Positions 1 through 5,890 of a stretch of 10,858 bases of DNA are shown piece after piece; position 1 is the first letter of the stretch; the number at the start of each line of letters is the position of its first letter. Where the stretch lies: contig CAMUQM010000051.1 in the NCBI GenBank assembly GCA_947095945.1, positions 1 through 10,858 on the forward strand, in the 5' to 3' direction. This DNA is from an uncultured Prevotella sp. Lineage in GTDB: Bacteria > Bacteroidota > Bacteroidia > Bacteroidales > Bacteroidaceae. Position numbers and translations under genes: made by a program. The notes under the pieces are model-generated. The model ran no database searches and was not told where the DNA came from. It worked only from the letters and a program-made list of their open reading frames with translations.

Positions 1-521
1 GTAACTTCTTCGCACGTAGTGTTGCCAGCGACAATACTGAGACAATCGATATCCTGAAGGCTGCTTATCAGCACAAGGGAGCTGCTGTGTGTGAGATTTT
101 ACAGAACTGTGTTATCTTCAATGACGGCTGTCACACTTCTGTTTATACCTCGCAAGGTCGTAAGGAGAATGCTATCTACGTCAGACATGGCGAACCATTA
201 ATCTTTGGTGCAGACAATGAGTATGGACTTGTACAGAAAGGTTTCGGCTTGAAGGTTGTTAAGATAGGCGAGAATGGTATTACTCGTGATGACATCCTCG
301 TTCATGATGCTCACTGTCAGGACAATACCTTGCAGTTGAAGCTCGCAATGATGAGCAATGAAGACGGCTTCCCTATTGCTCTCGGTGTTATTCGTGACGT
401 TGAAGCACCTACCTATGATGCTGCTGTCAACCAGCAGATAGAAGAGGTAAAGGCGCAGAAGCATTACCATACTTTCATGGAGATGCTTGAGACCAACGAT
501 ATTTGGGAGGTCAAGGAGTAA
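1..521 (+). CDS. korB: 2-oxoacid:ferredoxin oxidoreductase, beta subunit (3' end, KorB-like)
   Basis: This is the C-terminal 172 residues of a gene entering from the left edge; the open frame runs from base 3 without a start to the TAA at 519-521. The visible part reads AVCEILQNCVIFNDG, then an HGEPLIFG segment and a closing NDIWEVKE, resembling the back half of the thiamine-diphosphate-binding beta subunit of 2-oxoglutarate/2-oxoacid:ferredoxin oxidoreductases of anaerobic Bacteroidales. Family role: with the alpha subunit it decarboxylates a 2-oxoacid to the acyl-CoA in the cytoplasm and reduces ferredoxin. A GTG at 87 could be taken for a start, but homologous sequence continues upstream (NFFARSVASDNTETIDILKA), so it is internal. 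The alpha subunit is expected just outside the window. The substrate (2-oxoglutarate, pyruvate or a branched-chain oxoacid) cannot be settled from this fragment. Confidence 0.85.
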   Translation, partial: NFFARSVASDNTETIDILKAAYQHKGAAVCEILQNCVIFNDGCHTSVYTSQGRKENAIYVRHGEPLIFGADNEYGLVQKGFGLKVVKIGENGITRDDILVHDAHCQDNTLQLKLAMMSNEDGFPIALGVIRDVEAPTYDAAVNQQIEEVKAQKHYHTFMEMLETNDIWEVKE

Positions 522-542
522 AGTAATCAAGACAAAATATAC

Positions 543-573
543 TTGCACGGCAAGGGGAAAAGATGTAACTTTG
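543..573 (+). promoter_or_regulatory. Bacteroidetes-type promoter upstream of the LytTR gene
   Basis: TAACTTTG at 566-573 matches the Bacteroidetes -7 consensus TAnnTTTG exactly. A TTG at 543-545 lies 20 bp upstream, the usual distance for the -33 box. The pair sits in the 77-bp gap after the oxidoreductase gene and about 25 bp before the LytTR start, so the regulator is probably transcribed separately. Confidence 0.6.
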
Positions 574-598
574 TGGACAAACAACCATTTAAGACATC

Positions 599-1432
599 AT
601 GAGTAGACTAACCTCATTCCTTCGTAGCAAGTGTACGATACAGACAAATGCCACTTCTTGGCGCACAAGTGTTGCGCTGGGAGTTGGCATTTTTTTGTTT
701 CTTTACCTTTTGCAGCCGTTCGGGATTAGCCAGTATCGGGGTAGTATCTTCCTGATGTGTCTTGGTTTTTGTATCATGACCATCTGTGTTCAGTGGCTTT
801 GTGCTTTCTTTTTCTTTAAAAGCCCATCGCGAAAGAATGTCCCGATAACTAATGGTTATATGATTCTTTACAGTGTTGCCATTGAGTTTGCGATGGCGAT
901 ATCTATGACCCTCTATGCTGCTTTCTTCTTCCAGATGTCATTAACATGGCAGTTATTTTGGATATTTTTTTATTGGACCTTCCTTGTTTGGGTAATCATT
1001 ACGGCTATCTTTACGTTGGTAAACTATAACCGTATGTTGAATAGTAGACTGGAAGAATTGATAAAGAAAACCTCTGATGAACAGGAAGGTATCCTTATCA
1101 CGCTGCACGACCAGAACCTGCGGGGAACCGACCTTACCTTACCTATCAACAATCTACTCTATATTGAAGCTCGAAAAAACAATGTCTGCGTATGTTATAT
1201 AAAAGAAGGTAAGACCATAAAGACCGAACTCCGTTCAACGTTGACAGCCTTGAAAGATAATCTTCCTTACGATAATATCTTCCAATGTCACCGTTCTTTC
1301 CTTGTGAATATTAATAATATCACTTCGGCAAAGGGCAATTCCAATGGCTATCAGTTGCGCTTTTCAGGTTGTGAAGATATTATCCCAGTTTCCCGTACCT
1401 TTGTTTCTGGTCTTCGCCACTTCGTCAAATAA
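599..1432 (+). CDS. Membrane-anchored LytTR-family transcriptional regulator
   Basis: The 277-residue protein has two parts. Residues about 24-42, 49-73, 86-110 and 119-142 form four hydrophobic membrane segments. Residues about 165-276 form a LytTR DNA-binding domain, recognised by LLYIEARKNN (186-195), the hallmark FQCHRSFLVNINNI (228-241) and IPVSR (262-266). A short charged linker (150-163) joins them. There is no response-regulator receiver domain and no histidine kinase nearby, so phosphorelay input is unlikely; the membrane part may sense a signal directly or hold the DNA-binding domain at the membrane (inference). LytTR proteins usually bind paired direct repeats upstream of their targets, often including their own gene, but I could not identify such a pair. 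It has its own promoter-like sequence and is followed by a convergent gene, so it appears monocistronic. Targets are unknown. Confidence 0.85.
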   Translation: MSRLTSFLRSKCTIQTNATSWRTSVALGVGIFLFLYLLQPFGISQYRGSIFLMCLGFCIMTICVQWLCAFFFFKSPSRKNVPITNGYMILYSVAIEFAMAISMTLYAAFFFQMSLTWQLFWIFFYWTFLVWVIITAIFTLVNYNRMLNSRLEELIKKTSDEQEGILITLHDQNLRGTDLTLPINNLLYIEARKNNVCVCYIKEGKTIKTELRSTLTALKDNLPYDNIFQCHRSFLVNINNITSAKGNSNGYQLRFSGCEDIIPVSRTFVSGLRHFVK

Positions 1433-1788
1433 TCTCTTTGTTCGCAACAAGCAGACTTCATTTTAGTGGTGATTAACGTATTAAAAGCCATCTTTCTCTC
1501 CTTTTGAATGGCGCTAACAAAGCTTTTTTAGAAGAATGTTTGAACTGTTATAAACAGATAGGAAAGTTTTAATCACGCAACCTCTGCGAATTCTTTTCAT
1601 GAAAAAAAGAATTTATTTACGTGAACATAAATATTTATTTTCATGAAGAAAAATATTTTTTTTCATGAAAATAATTCGTAAGACAAGGGTTGTTACACAT
1701 TTCTAACGTGTTGTCTTATTTGTAAAAAGCCCACTTACAACATATTAAAGCCCATCTTTTCTCAATCTGTTTAAGGCATTTTCTGTAG
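1433..1788. other. Gene-free convergent spacer, 356 bp
   Basis: This AT-rich spacer lies between the stops of the LytTR gene and the converging minus-strand gene. I see no credible ORF or RNA gene. Its main content is the 92-bp palindromic element at 1587-1678. A weaker GCCAT/ATGGC pairing (1487-1512) precedes a T-run at 1524-1529, but the spacing is too loose for a confident terminator. The phrase AAAGCC(C)ATCTTT occurs near both ends, around 1484 and 1747. Confidence 0.6.
1587..1678. repeat. 92-bp palindromic element, copy 1 (four cores, 22-bp spacing)
   Basis: The element is an almost perfect inverted repeat without a loop: folding 1588-1632 on 1633-1677 gives 37 complementary positions out of 45 by my count. 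It contains four palindromic cores of the type TTTTCATGAAAA. CATG lies at 1598, 1642 and 1664, with a CGTG variant at 1620, so the cores are spaced 22 bp apart, about two turns of DNA. A 34-bp stretch (1638-1671) is identical to 9081-9114, and the whole element aligns with the reverse complement of 9075-9166. Function is unknown; a dispersed palindromic repeat or an array of protein-binding sites would both fit. Confidence 0.85.
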
Positions 1789-2754
1789 CTATTCTTCAAC
1801 GACTACAGGCTCGATTTCTTCCGATGGTTCTTTATTTGGGTCTATTGTGCCATATTGAATAATGTAATAGTGCCCATTTCTTTTTCCTACTTTCAAGTAA
1901 TACCCTTCATAAGATTCAGCACCTTCAGGTATAATAAAGTATCCTTCCTTTTCTTTATCAGGGATAATAGAATAGATAGGGTAAGCCGAAAGATAATCTG
2001 TACCGGGACTATCCAGCCAGTCTATTTGATAATTACCAGAATACGGGCTCTTATAAACTCCTTCACCATCTTTCACAAACTTCTCACAAAGATACTTTCT
2101 ATAGGCAGGTGCATCGAGGTCTATCGTCAAGTTCAGAGAAAGGTAAGAACGGATAAAAGCCTTTAGAAAAGCGATTTCATCTTTTGGATGTTCATCCATC
2201 TTCACAAGTTTCTTATAAATATCTGCATCCGAAAACTCTGTAGCTTGTCCATATTGATAGGCATATCCAATCCTTCTCTGCCCATCTTTGTCGGTTACCA
2301 TTCGCAAAGCAAGATTACAATCACTCTTTAGTTTGTGGTCATATAACTGTATGCTGTACCAGCCTCCACCCACAGATCTTATCTTTAAGTCGTCCAACGA
2401 CCAGCGTGAGTCATTGTTATCCTCTAATGGGAACAAGGGTAAATAGGTGGTTCCATCGCGATAACACAGTTTGTCTATCAATGTTTGTGTGAGAAATCTA
2501 CGCTCTTCACGGACAGAAATATCCTGACCATCTGCTCTTTTAAGGTAGAGACGATAATAATCTCTGATGACATTTATATCTTTTGTCGTGTCATTTACAA
2601 CAGCTTTCGGCAACACGGAAACAACAGAATCCGAGTCTTTTGCAATCGTTACAAGCTTAGATGTCTGCTTAGAAGGAAGTAACCAAAAGAATAAGCCAAG
2701 CCCTACCAGCACGGTTATCAAGCAAGAAAGGAGAAGAGTCTTTGTTTGTTTCAT
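1789..2754 (-). CDS. Membrane-anchored protein of unknown function with two similar halves (DUF3828-like)
   Basis: The 321-residue protein starts with one hydrophobic segment (residues 7-26) that looks like a signal anchor; Cys11 lies inside it, but hydrophobic residues continue after it, so a lipoprotein is unlikely. The rest should face the periplasm. Two modules look alike: residues about 60-168 (VIRDYYRLYLKR, then RRFLTQTLIDKL, then GWYSIQLY, RRIGYAYQYG) and 196-303 (FLKAFIRSYLSLN, then YRKYLCEKFV, then EGYYLKV, HYYIIQYG). Each has a helix with aromatic residues, a second helix ending in a K-L/F pattern, and a beta-rich end, as in NTF2-like DUF3828 proteins; this family link is by appearance only. 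The tail (307-321) is acidic. No enzyme motif is visible. A terminator-like hairpin separates it from cysS upstream; I found no clear promoter box. Confidence 0.6.
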   Translation of the reverse strand: MKQTKTLLLSCLITVLVGLGLFFWLLPSKQTSKLVTIAKDSDSVVSVLPKAVVNDTTKDINVIRDYYRLYLKRADGQDISVREERRFLTQTLIDKLCYRDGTTYLPLFPLEDNNDSRWSLDDLKIRSVGGGWYSIQLYDHKLKSDCNLALRMVTDKDGQRRIGYAYQYGQATEFSDADIYKKLVKMDEHPKDEIAFLKAFIRSYLSLNLTIDLDAPAYRKYLCEKFVKDGEGVYKSPYSGNYQIDWLDSPGTDYLSAYPIYSIIPDKEKEGYFIIPEGAESYEGYYLKVGKRNGHYYIIQYGTIDPNKEPSEEIEPVVVEE

Positions 2755-2787
2755 ATTGTTCAGGCGGTTTTTATCACCCTAATAATT

Positions 2788-2862
2788 GAATAAAAAATAA
2801 GGATAGGTATTCCTAATACGCTGCGCATTATCGCTGACACATACTAAGAATATCTATCCTTA
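2788..2862 (-). terminator. Terminator-like branched hairpin downstream of cysS
   Basis: TAAGGATAGGTATTC (2798-2812) pairs with GAATATCTATCCTTA (2848-2862) with a single mismatch or wobble. The 35-nt apex contains a smaller pairing, AATACGC against GCGCATT (about 2815-2829). Read on the minus strand, the outer stem is followed at once by ATTTTTTATT (2788-2797), as in an intrinsic terminator. It would end the cysS transcript before the gene at 1789-2754. Confidence 0.6.
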
Positions 2863-2980
2863 CTGGATTGGATATGAGCAATACATAGAATAGCATCCAC
2901 TCATAATCCTTTTATATACTTCTTACTTCACCACAAAATAGAATATCCACTTCTCGATGAAGTTGTATGAAGTTTACGTT

Positions 2981-4468
2981 TTATCGGTCAAGTTTCCACG
3001 TAACACCGTCCTTGGTATCCTTAACTTGGAAGCCTGCCTCAGCGAGAGCATCACGAATCTGATCGCTAACAGCCCAATTCTTCTCTGCTTTTGCCTTTGC
3101 ACGAAGGTCGAGAACCATATCAACAACCTTGCCGTAAGCCTCCTCACGAGCATCGTTATTAGCTCCACGCTCATTCTGAAGACCGAGGATATCGAAGGCA
3201 AAGAGCTGCATAGCCTCAGTAAGTTCCTTGAGGTCGTCAGCTGAAATCTGTGCCTTATGATCAATGAGGATGTTCACCAAGTGGCAAGCCTCAAAGAGAG
3301 TTGAGATAGCAGCGGGTGTCATCAAATCGTCGTTCATTGCATCGTAACACTTCTGACGGAAGCCAGCAACAAACTTCTTTGTATTCTTATCAGAGACAGC
3401 AGCAGTCTGAATGCGTGCCAAGTCTTCAATACCATTCATCAAACGCTCATACCCCTTCTCAGCAGCTTGTAGTGCCTCGTTAGAGAAGTCGACTGTTCCA
3501 CGATAGTGAGCAGAGAGGATGAAGAAGCGAATCGTCATTGGAGAGTAAGCTTGTGTGAGCGTGTCATGCTCGCCAGTGAAGAACTGTTCAAGCGTAATGA
3601 AGTTGCCGAGAGACTTGCCCATCTTCTGTCCATTGATGGTAATCATATTGTTATGCATCCAATACTTCACCATTTCATCACCCTGTGAAGCCACAGCTTG
3701 TGCAATCTCGCACTCATGATGAGGGAAGATAAGGTCCATACCGCCACCGTGGATATCGAAGTGATCGCCCAAATACTTGCGCCCCATCGCTGTACACTCA
3801 CAGTGCCAGCCCGGAAAACCATCGCTCCAAGGGGATGGCCATCGCATGATATGTTCTGGCATAGCACGCTTCCAAAGGGCGAAGTCAATCTGATTTCGCT
3901 TTTCATCAACGCCTGCCAACTCACGTGAGTTATTAATCATATCAGTGATGTTACGACCAGAAAGAACGCCATAGTGGTGGTCCTTGTCGTATTTCTCCAC
4001 ATCAAAATAGATACTTCCATTGCTTTCATAGGCATAGCCATTGGCAAGAATCTGCTTAACAACTTCTTCCTGCTCAATGATATGACCTGTAGCATGTGGC
4101 TCAATACTTGGTGGGAGAACGTTGAGCGAACGCATAGCATCATGGTAACGGTTGGTATAGTGCTGCGCAATCTCCATTGGCTCCAACTGCTCAAGACGTG
4201 CTTTCTTCTCGATTTTGTCGTCACCTTCGTCAGCATCATGCTCCAAATGACCAACGTCCGTGATGTTACGAACATAACGAACCTTGTATCCTATGTGTTT
4301 CAAATAGCGGAAAAGAATATCAAAGGTGATAGCAGGGCGTGCGTGTCCGAGGTGTGGATCGCCATAAACAGTTGGTCCACAGACATACATTCCCACGTTA
4401 GGTGCTGCAATCGGTTGGAAGAGTTCCTTCTTACGATGCAGTGTATTGTAAATAACTAAGTCTTGCAT
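2981..4468 (-). CDS. cysS: Cysteinyl-tRNA synthetase
   Basis: This 495-residue class I aminoacyl-tRNA synthetase charges tRNA-Cys with cysteine in the cytoplasm using ATP. The ATP-binding signature is HLGH at 39-42 (the HIGH motif), and KMGKS at 282-286 is the KMSKS loop. The zinc ligands that select cysteine are visible as Cys30 (MYVCGPTVYG), Cys223 in GWHCEC, and the HHECE cluster at 250-254. The C-terminal part (about 340-495) is the helical DALR/anticodon-binding region. Length and motif order match full-length bacterial CysS, so it appears intact. The ATG at 4466-4468 gives the normal MQDLVIYNTL start. It diverges from the YbjQ-family gene across a 154-bp gap with promoter-like boxes on both strands, and is followed by a hairpin with a U-tract. 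Confidence 0.97.
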   Translation of the reverse strand: MQDLVIYNTLHRKKELFQPIAAPNVGMYVCGPTVYGDPHLGHARPAITFDILFRYLKHIGYKVRYVRNITDVGHLEHDADEGDDKIEKKARLEQLEPMEIAQHYTNRYHDAMRSLNVLPPSIEPHATGHIIEQEEVVKQILANGYAYESNGSIYFDVEKYDKDHHYGVLSGRNITDMINNSRELAGVDEKRNQIDFALWKRAMPEHIMRWPSPWSDGFPGWHCECTAMGRKYLGDHFDIHGGGMDLIFPHHECEIAQAVASQGDEMVKYWMHNNMITINGQKMGKSLGNFITLEQFFTGEHDTLTQAYSPMTIRFFILSAHYRGTVDFSNEALQAAEKGYERLMNGIEDLARIQTAAVSDKNTKKFVAGFRQKCYDAMNDDLMTPAAISTLFEACHLVNILIDHKAQISADDLKELTEAMQLFAFDILGLQNERGANNDAREEAYGKVVDMVLDLRAKAKAEKNWAVSDQIRDALAEAGFQVKDTKDGVTWKLDR

Positions 4469-4494
4469 AATCCGTTATTTATATCTTAATGATG

Positions 4495-4502
4495 CAAAAT
4501 TA
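4495..4502 (-). promoter_or_regulatory. Promoter -7 box candidate for cysS
   Basis: On the minus strand this reads TAATTTTG, an exact match to TAnnTTTG, 26 bp before the cysS start. No TTTG-type -33 box is seen at the expected distance; TGACA lies a few bases nearer than ideal. Confidence 0.45.
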
Positions 4503-4545
4503 CAAAATAATTGTCAGCCATGATGCGTCTACATAGAATTTTTAT

Positions 4546-4553
4546 TATCTTTG
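4546..4553 (+). promoter_or_regulatory. Promoter -7 box candidate for the YbjQ-family gene
   Basis: TATCTTTG matches TAnnTTTG exactly and lies 69 bp before the ATG at 4623, leaving an AT-rich 5' leader. The -33 region (around 4522) does not match well. Confidence 0.45.
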
Positions 4554-4622
4554 TCATGTATTTGTAAGACATCAAGTAATAAGACTACATATCAATTATA
4601 TTATCAATACTGACAAAAGATT

Positions 4623-4940
4623 ATGATTATTACAACAACCCCAACCATTGAAGGTCGTCCTATCAAAGAGTATAAAGGAATTGTCACAGGAGAAACAATT
4701 ATCGGTGCTAACTTCCTAAAAGACTTCCTTGCTGGCATCAGGGACTTCATAGGTGGACGTAGCGGATCCTATGAAAAGGTGCTGCGTGAAGGCAAAGAAA
4801 CCTCCATTCTGGAAATGATGCAACGTGCAGAAGTGCTTGGTGCCAACGCTATTGTTGGTATCGATCTCGATTATGAGACCGTCGGACAGGGTGGATCTAT
4901 GCTCATGGTCACCTGTTCTGGTACTGCCGTGGTTATATAA
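4623..4940 (+). CDS. YbjQ/UPF0145 family protein (DUF74)
   Basis: This 105-residue protein has the full pattern of the YbjQ (UPF0145, DUF74) family: ITTTPTIEGRPIKEYKGIVTGE at the start, a middle GANFLKDFLAGIRDFIGGRSGSYE, the helix ILEMMQRAEVLGANAIVGIDLDYE, and a final strand MLMVTCSGTAVVI. Length matches the family (about 100-110). Known structures form ring-shaped oligomers; the biochemical role is not established, and the older label 'heavy-metal-binding' is not supported here by any Cys/His cluster. There is no signal peptide, so it is cytoplasmic. It stands alone, divergent from cysS and convergent with the DUF4250 gene, with a strong hairpin about 90 bp after its stop. Confidence 0.9.
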   Translation: MIITTTPTIEGRPIKEYKGIVTGETIIGANFLKDFLAGIRDFIGGRSGSYEKVLREGKETSILEMMQRAEVLGANAIVGIDLDYETVGQGGSMLMVTCSGTAVVI

Positions 4941-5030
4941 GAGACGGTTGTCGCAAGTCTTAAAAGGCTCTGAAATACAGAAAAGAGTGCTTCCTCTCGC
5001 TGAAGAATAGTGGGGAAACATATAGAACAC

Positions 5031-5076
5031 ATAAACAAAGCACGCCATGAAATCCTGCATGGCGTGCTTTGTTTAT
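5031..5076. terminator. Bidirectional terminator, perfect 19-bp stem
   Basis: ATAAACAAAGCACGCCATG (5031-5049) and its exact reverse complement (5058-5076) enclose an 8-nt loop. The GC-rich inner half and A/T-rich outer half put a CTTTGTTTAT tail on both strands. It lies between the converging YbjQ-family gene and DUF4250 gene, so it can end transcription from both sides. Confidence 0.85.
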
Positions 5077-5091
5077 CTACTTGCTGTTTTT

Positions 5092-5292
5092 TCAATCATC
5101 AAAGCCTATTGGGCGAAACTGATGCTGTTCTGCGCTATATACATAGCCAGCCTCGTGTAAATAGGCTTTAAGTTTCTCTACATCTTCATTGAAATGGTAA
5201 CAGAGTGACTCCAAAGTGTCAAACTCTTCATCACGAAGTAACATGTTTACACTGCTTACCAATATCGCAGGGTCTTTTGGTAAATAATCCAT
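5092..5292 (-). CDS. DUF4250 domain-containing small protein
   Basis: The 66-residue protein reads DYLPKDPAILVSSVNMLLRD at the start and GYVYSAEQHQFRPI near the end. The LPKDP...LLS.VN..LRD pattern followed by a 'LxxLCxxxNxDxxxLxxxLxxxGYxYxxExxQF' run is typical of DUF4250 proteins found in Firmicutes and Bacteroidetes. It looks like a small helical, possibly helix-turn-helix-like, cytoplasmic protein; no function is established. It begins 27 bp after the cdd stop on the same strand, so co-transcription with cdd is likely. The start at 5290-5292 (ATG) is the only in-frame choice that keeps the N-terminal motif. Confidence 0.8.
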   Translation of the reverse strand: MDYLPKDPAILVSSVNMLLRDEEFDTLESLCYHFNEDVEKLKAYLHEAGYVYSAEQHQFRPIGFDD

Positions 5293-5319
5293 AACTTTAT
5301 TCTTAAAAGTGTGAACGGA

Positions 5320-5799
5320 CTACTTCATCGATTCTCCTATAAATTGGAGAGGTAACAAGTCCTTTACACTATTGATAACATATACGCCATTCGTACCATA
5401 AAGAAGAATACGAATAGGCTGCTTATAACGGTCTTCTATCTCCAAAATAACCTGACGACAGGCTCCACAAGGGACTATCGGGTCGCGCATCAAGCCATAC
5501 TCATTAGCCGCAGCAATGGCAAGGGTAGTGACAGCTTGGTCTGGATAGACAGACTGAGCAGCAAAGATAGCAGAGCGTTCTGCGCATAAGCCTGATGGAA
5601 AAGCAGCATTCTCCTGATTTGCTCCAATAACTTCTTTACCATCAGCAAGCAACAATGCGGCTCCAACACGGAAGCGGCTATAAGGAGAATAACTATTACC
5701 AGTTGCCTCAACAGCTCTTTGAATGAGGTGCTGATCAGCCGTAGAGAGTTCCTCTACTTGGCAAAAACCAATCTTAATGCTTATGTCTATTGTTTTCAT
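5320..5799 (-). CDS. cdd: Cytidine deaminase
   Basis: This 159-residue enzyme hydrolyses cytidine and deoxycytidine to uridine and deoxyuridine for pyrimidine salvage in the cytoplasm. The zinc site is complete: Cys72 and the proton-shuttling Glu74 in LCAERSA (71-77), and Cys111 and Cys114 in PCGACRQ (110-116). The nucleoside-binding segments SPYSRFRVGAAL (38-49) and NQENAAFPSG (61-70) precede it. Length and three Cys ligands indicate the short homotetrameric type. It starts 91 bp after the lipoprotein gene, across a 9-bp repeat array, and is followed after 27 bp by DUF4250. No promoter box was found, so transcription may come from upstream. Confidence 0.95.
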   Translation of the reverse strand: MKTIDISIKIGFCQVEELSTADQHLIQRAVEATGNSYSPYSRFRVGAALLLADGKEVIGANQENAAFPSGLCAERSAIFAAQSVYPDQAVTTLAIAAANEYGLMRDPIVPCGACRQVILEIEDRYKQPIRILLYGTNGVYVINSVKDLLPLQFIGESMK

Positions 5800-5831
5800 A
5801 TTTGATATTTATTATTGTTGGTGGGGGGTTA

Positions 5832-5885
5832 TTAGGCTCATTAGCCCTATTAGGCTTATATGCCCAATTAGCCTGATTAGCCTAA
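5832..5885. repeat. Degenerate tandem array, 6 x 9 bp
   Basis: Read on the minus strand the units are TTAGGCTAA, TCAGGCTAA, TTGGGCATA, TAAGCCTAA, TAGGGCTAA and TGAGCCTAA, in exact 9-bp register. Positions 2-3 of the unit vary most. The array begins next to the stop codon of the lipoprotein gene (5891-5893) and ends about 30 bp before cdd, next to a run of six Gs on the plus strand (5823-5828). Confidence 0.85.
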
Positions 5886-5890
5886 TAACC

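Noticed and set aside
87..521. Start of the first gene at GTG 87
   Set aside because: The same frame is open to the left edge and encodes family-like sequence upstream, so the gene is truncated by the window and the GTG is internal.
1487..1529. Rho-independent terminator after the LytTR gene
   Set aside because: The GCCAT/ATGGC pairing is only five pairs with a 16-nt loop, and the T-run lies about 11 bases after the stem.
3974..4459. 161-residue plus-strand ORF
   Set aside because: It lies fully antisense to the catalytic part of cysS and shows no protein-like pattern.
4469..4622. Riboswitch or T-box leader in front of cysS
   Set aside because: The likely promoter box lies only 26 bp from the start, leaving no room for a structured leader, and no T-box sequence is visible.
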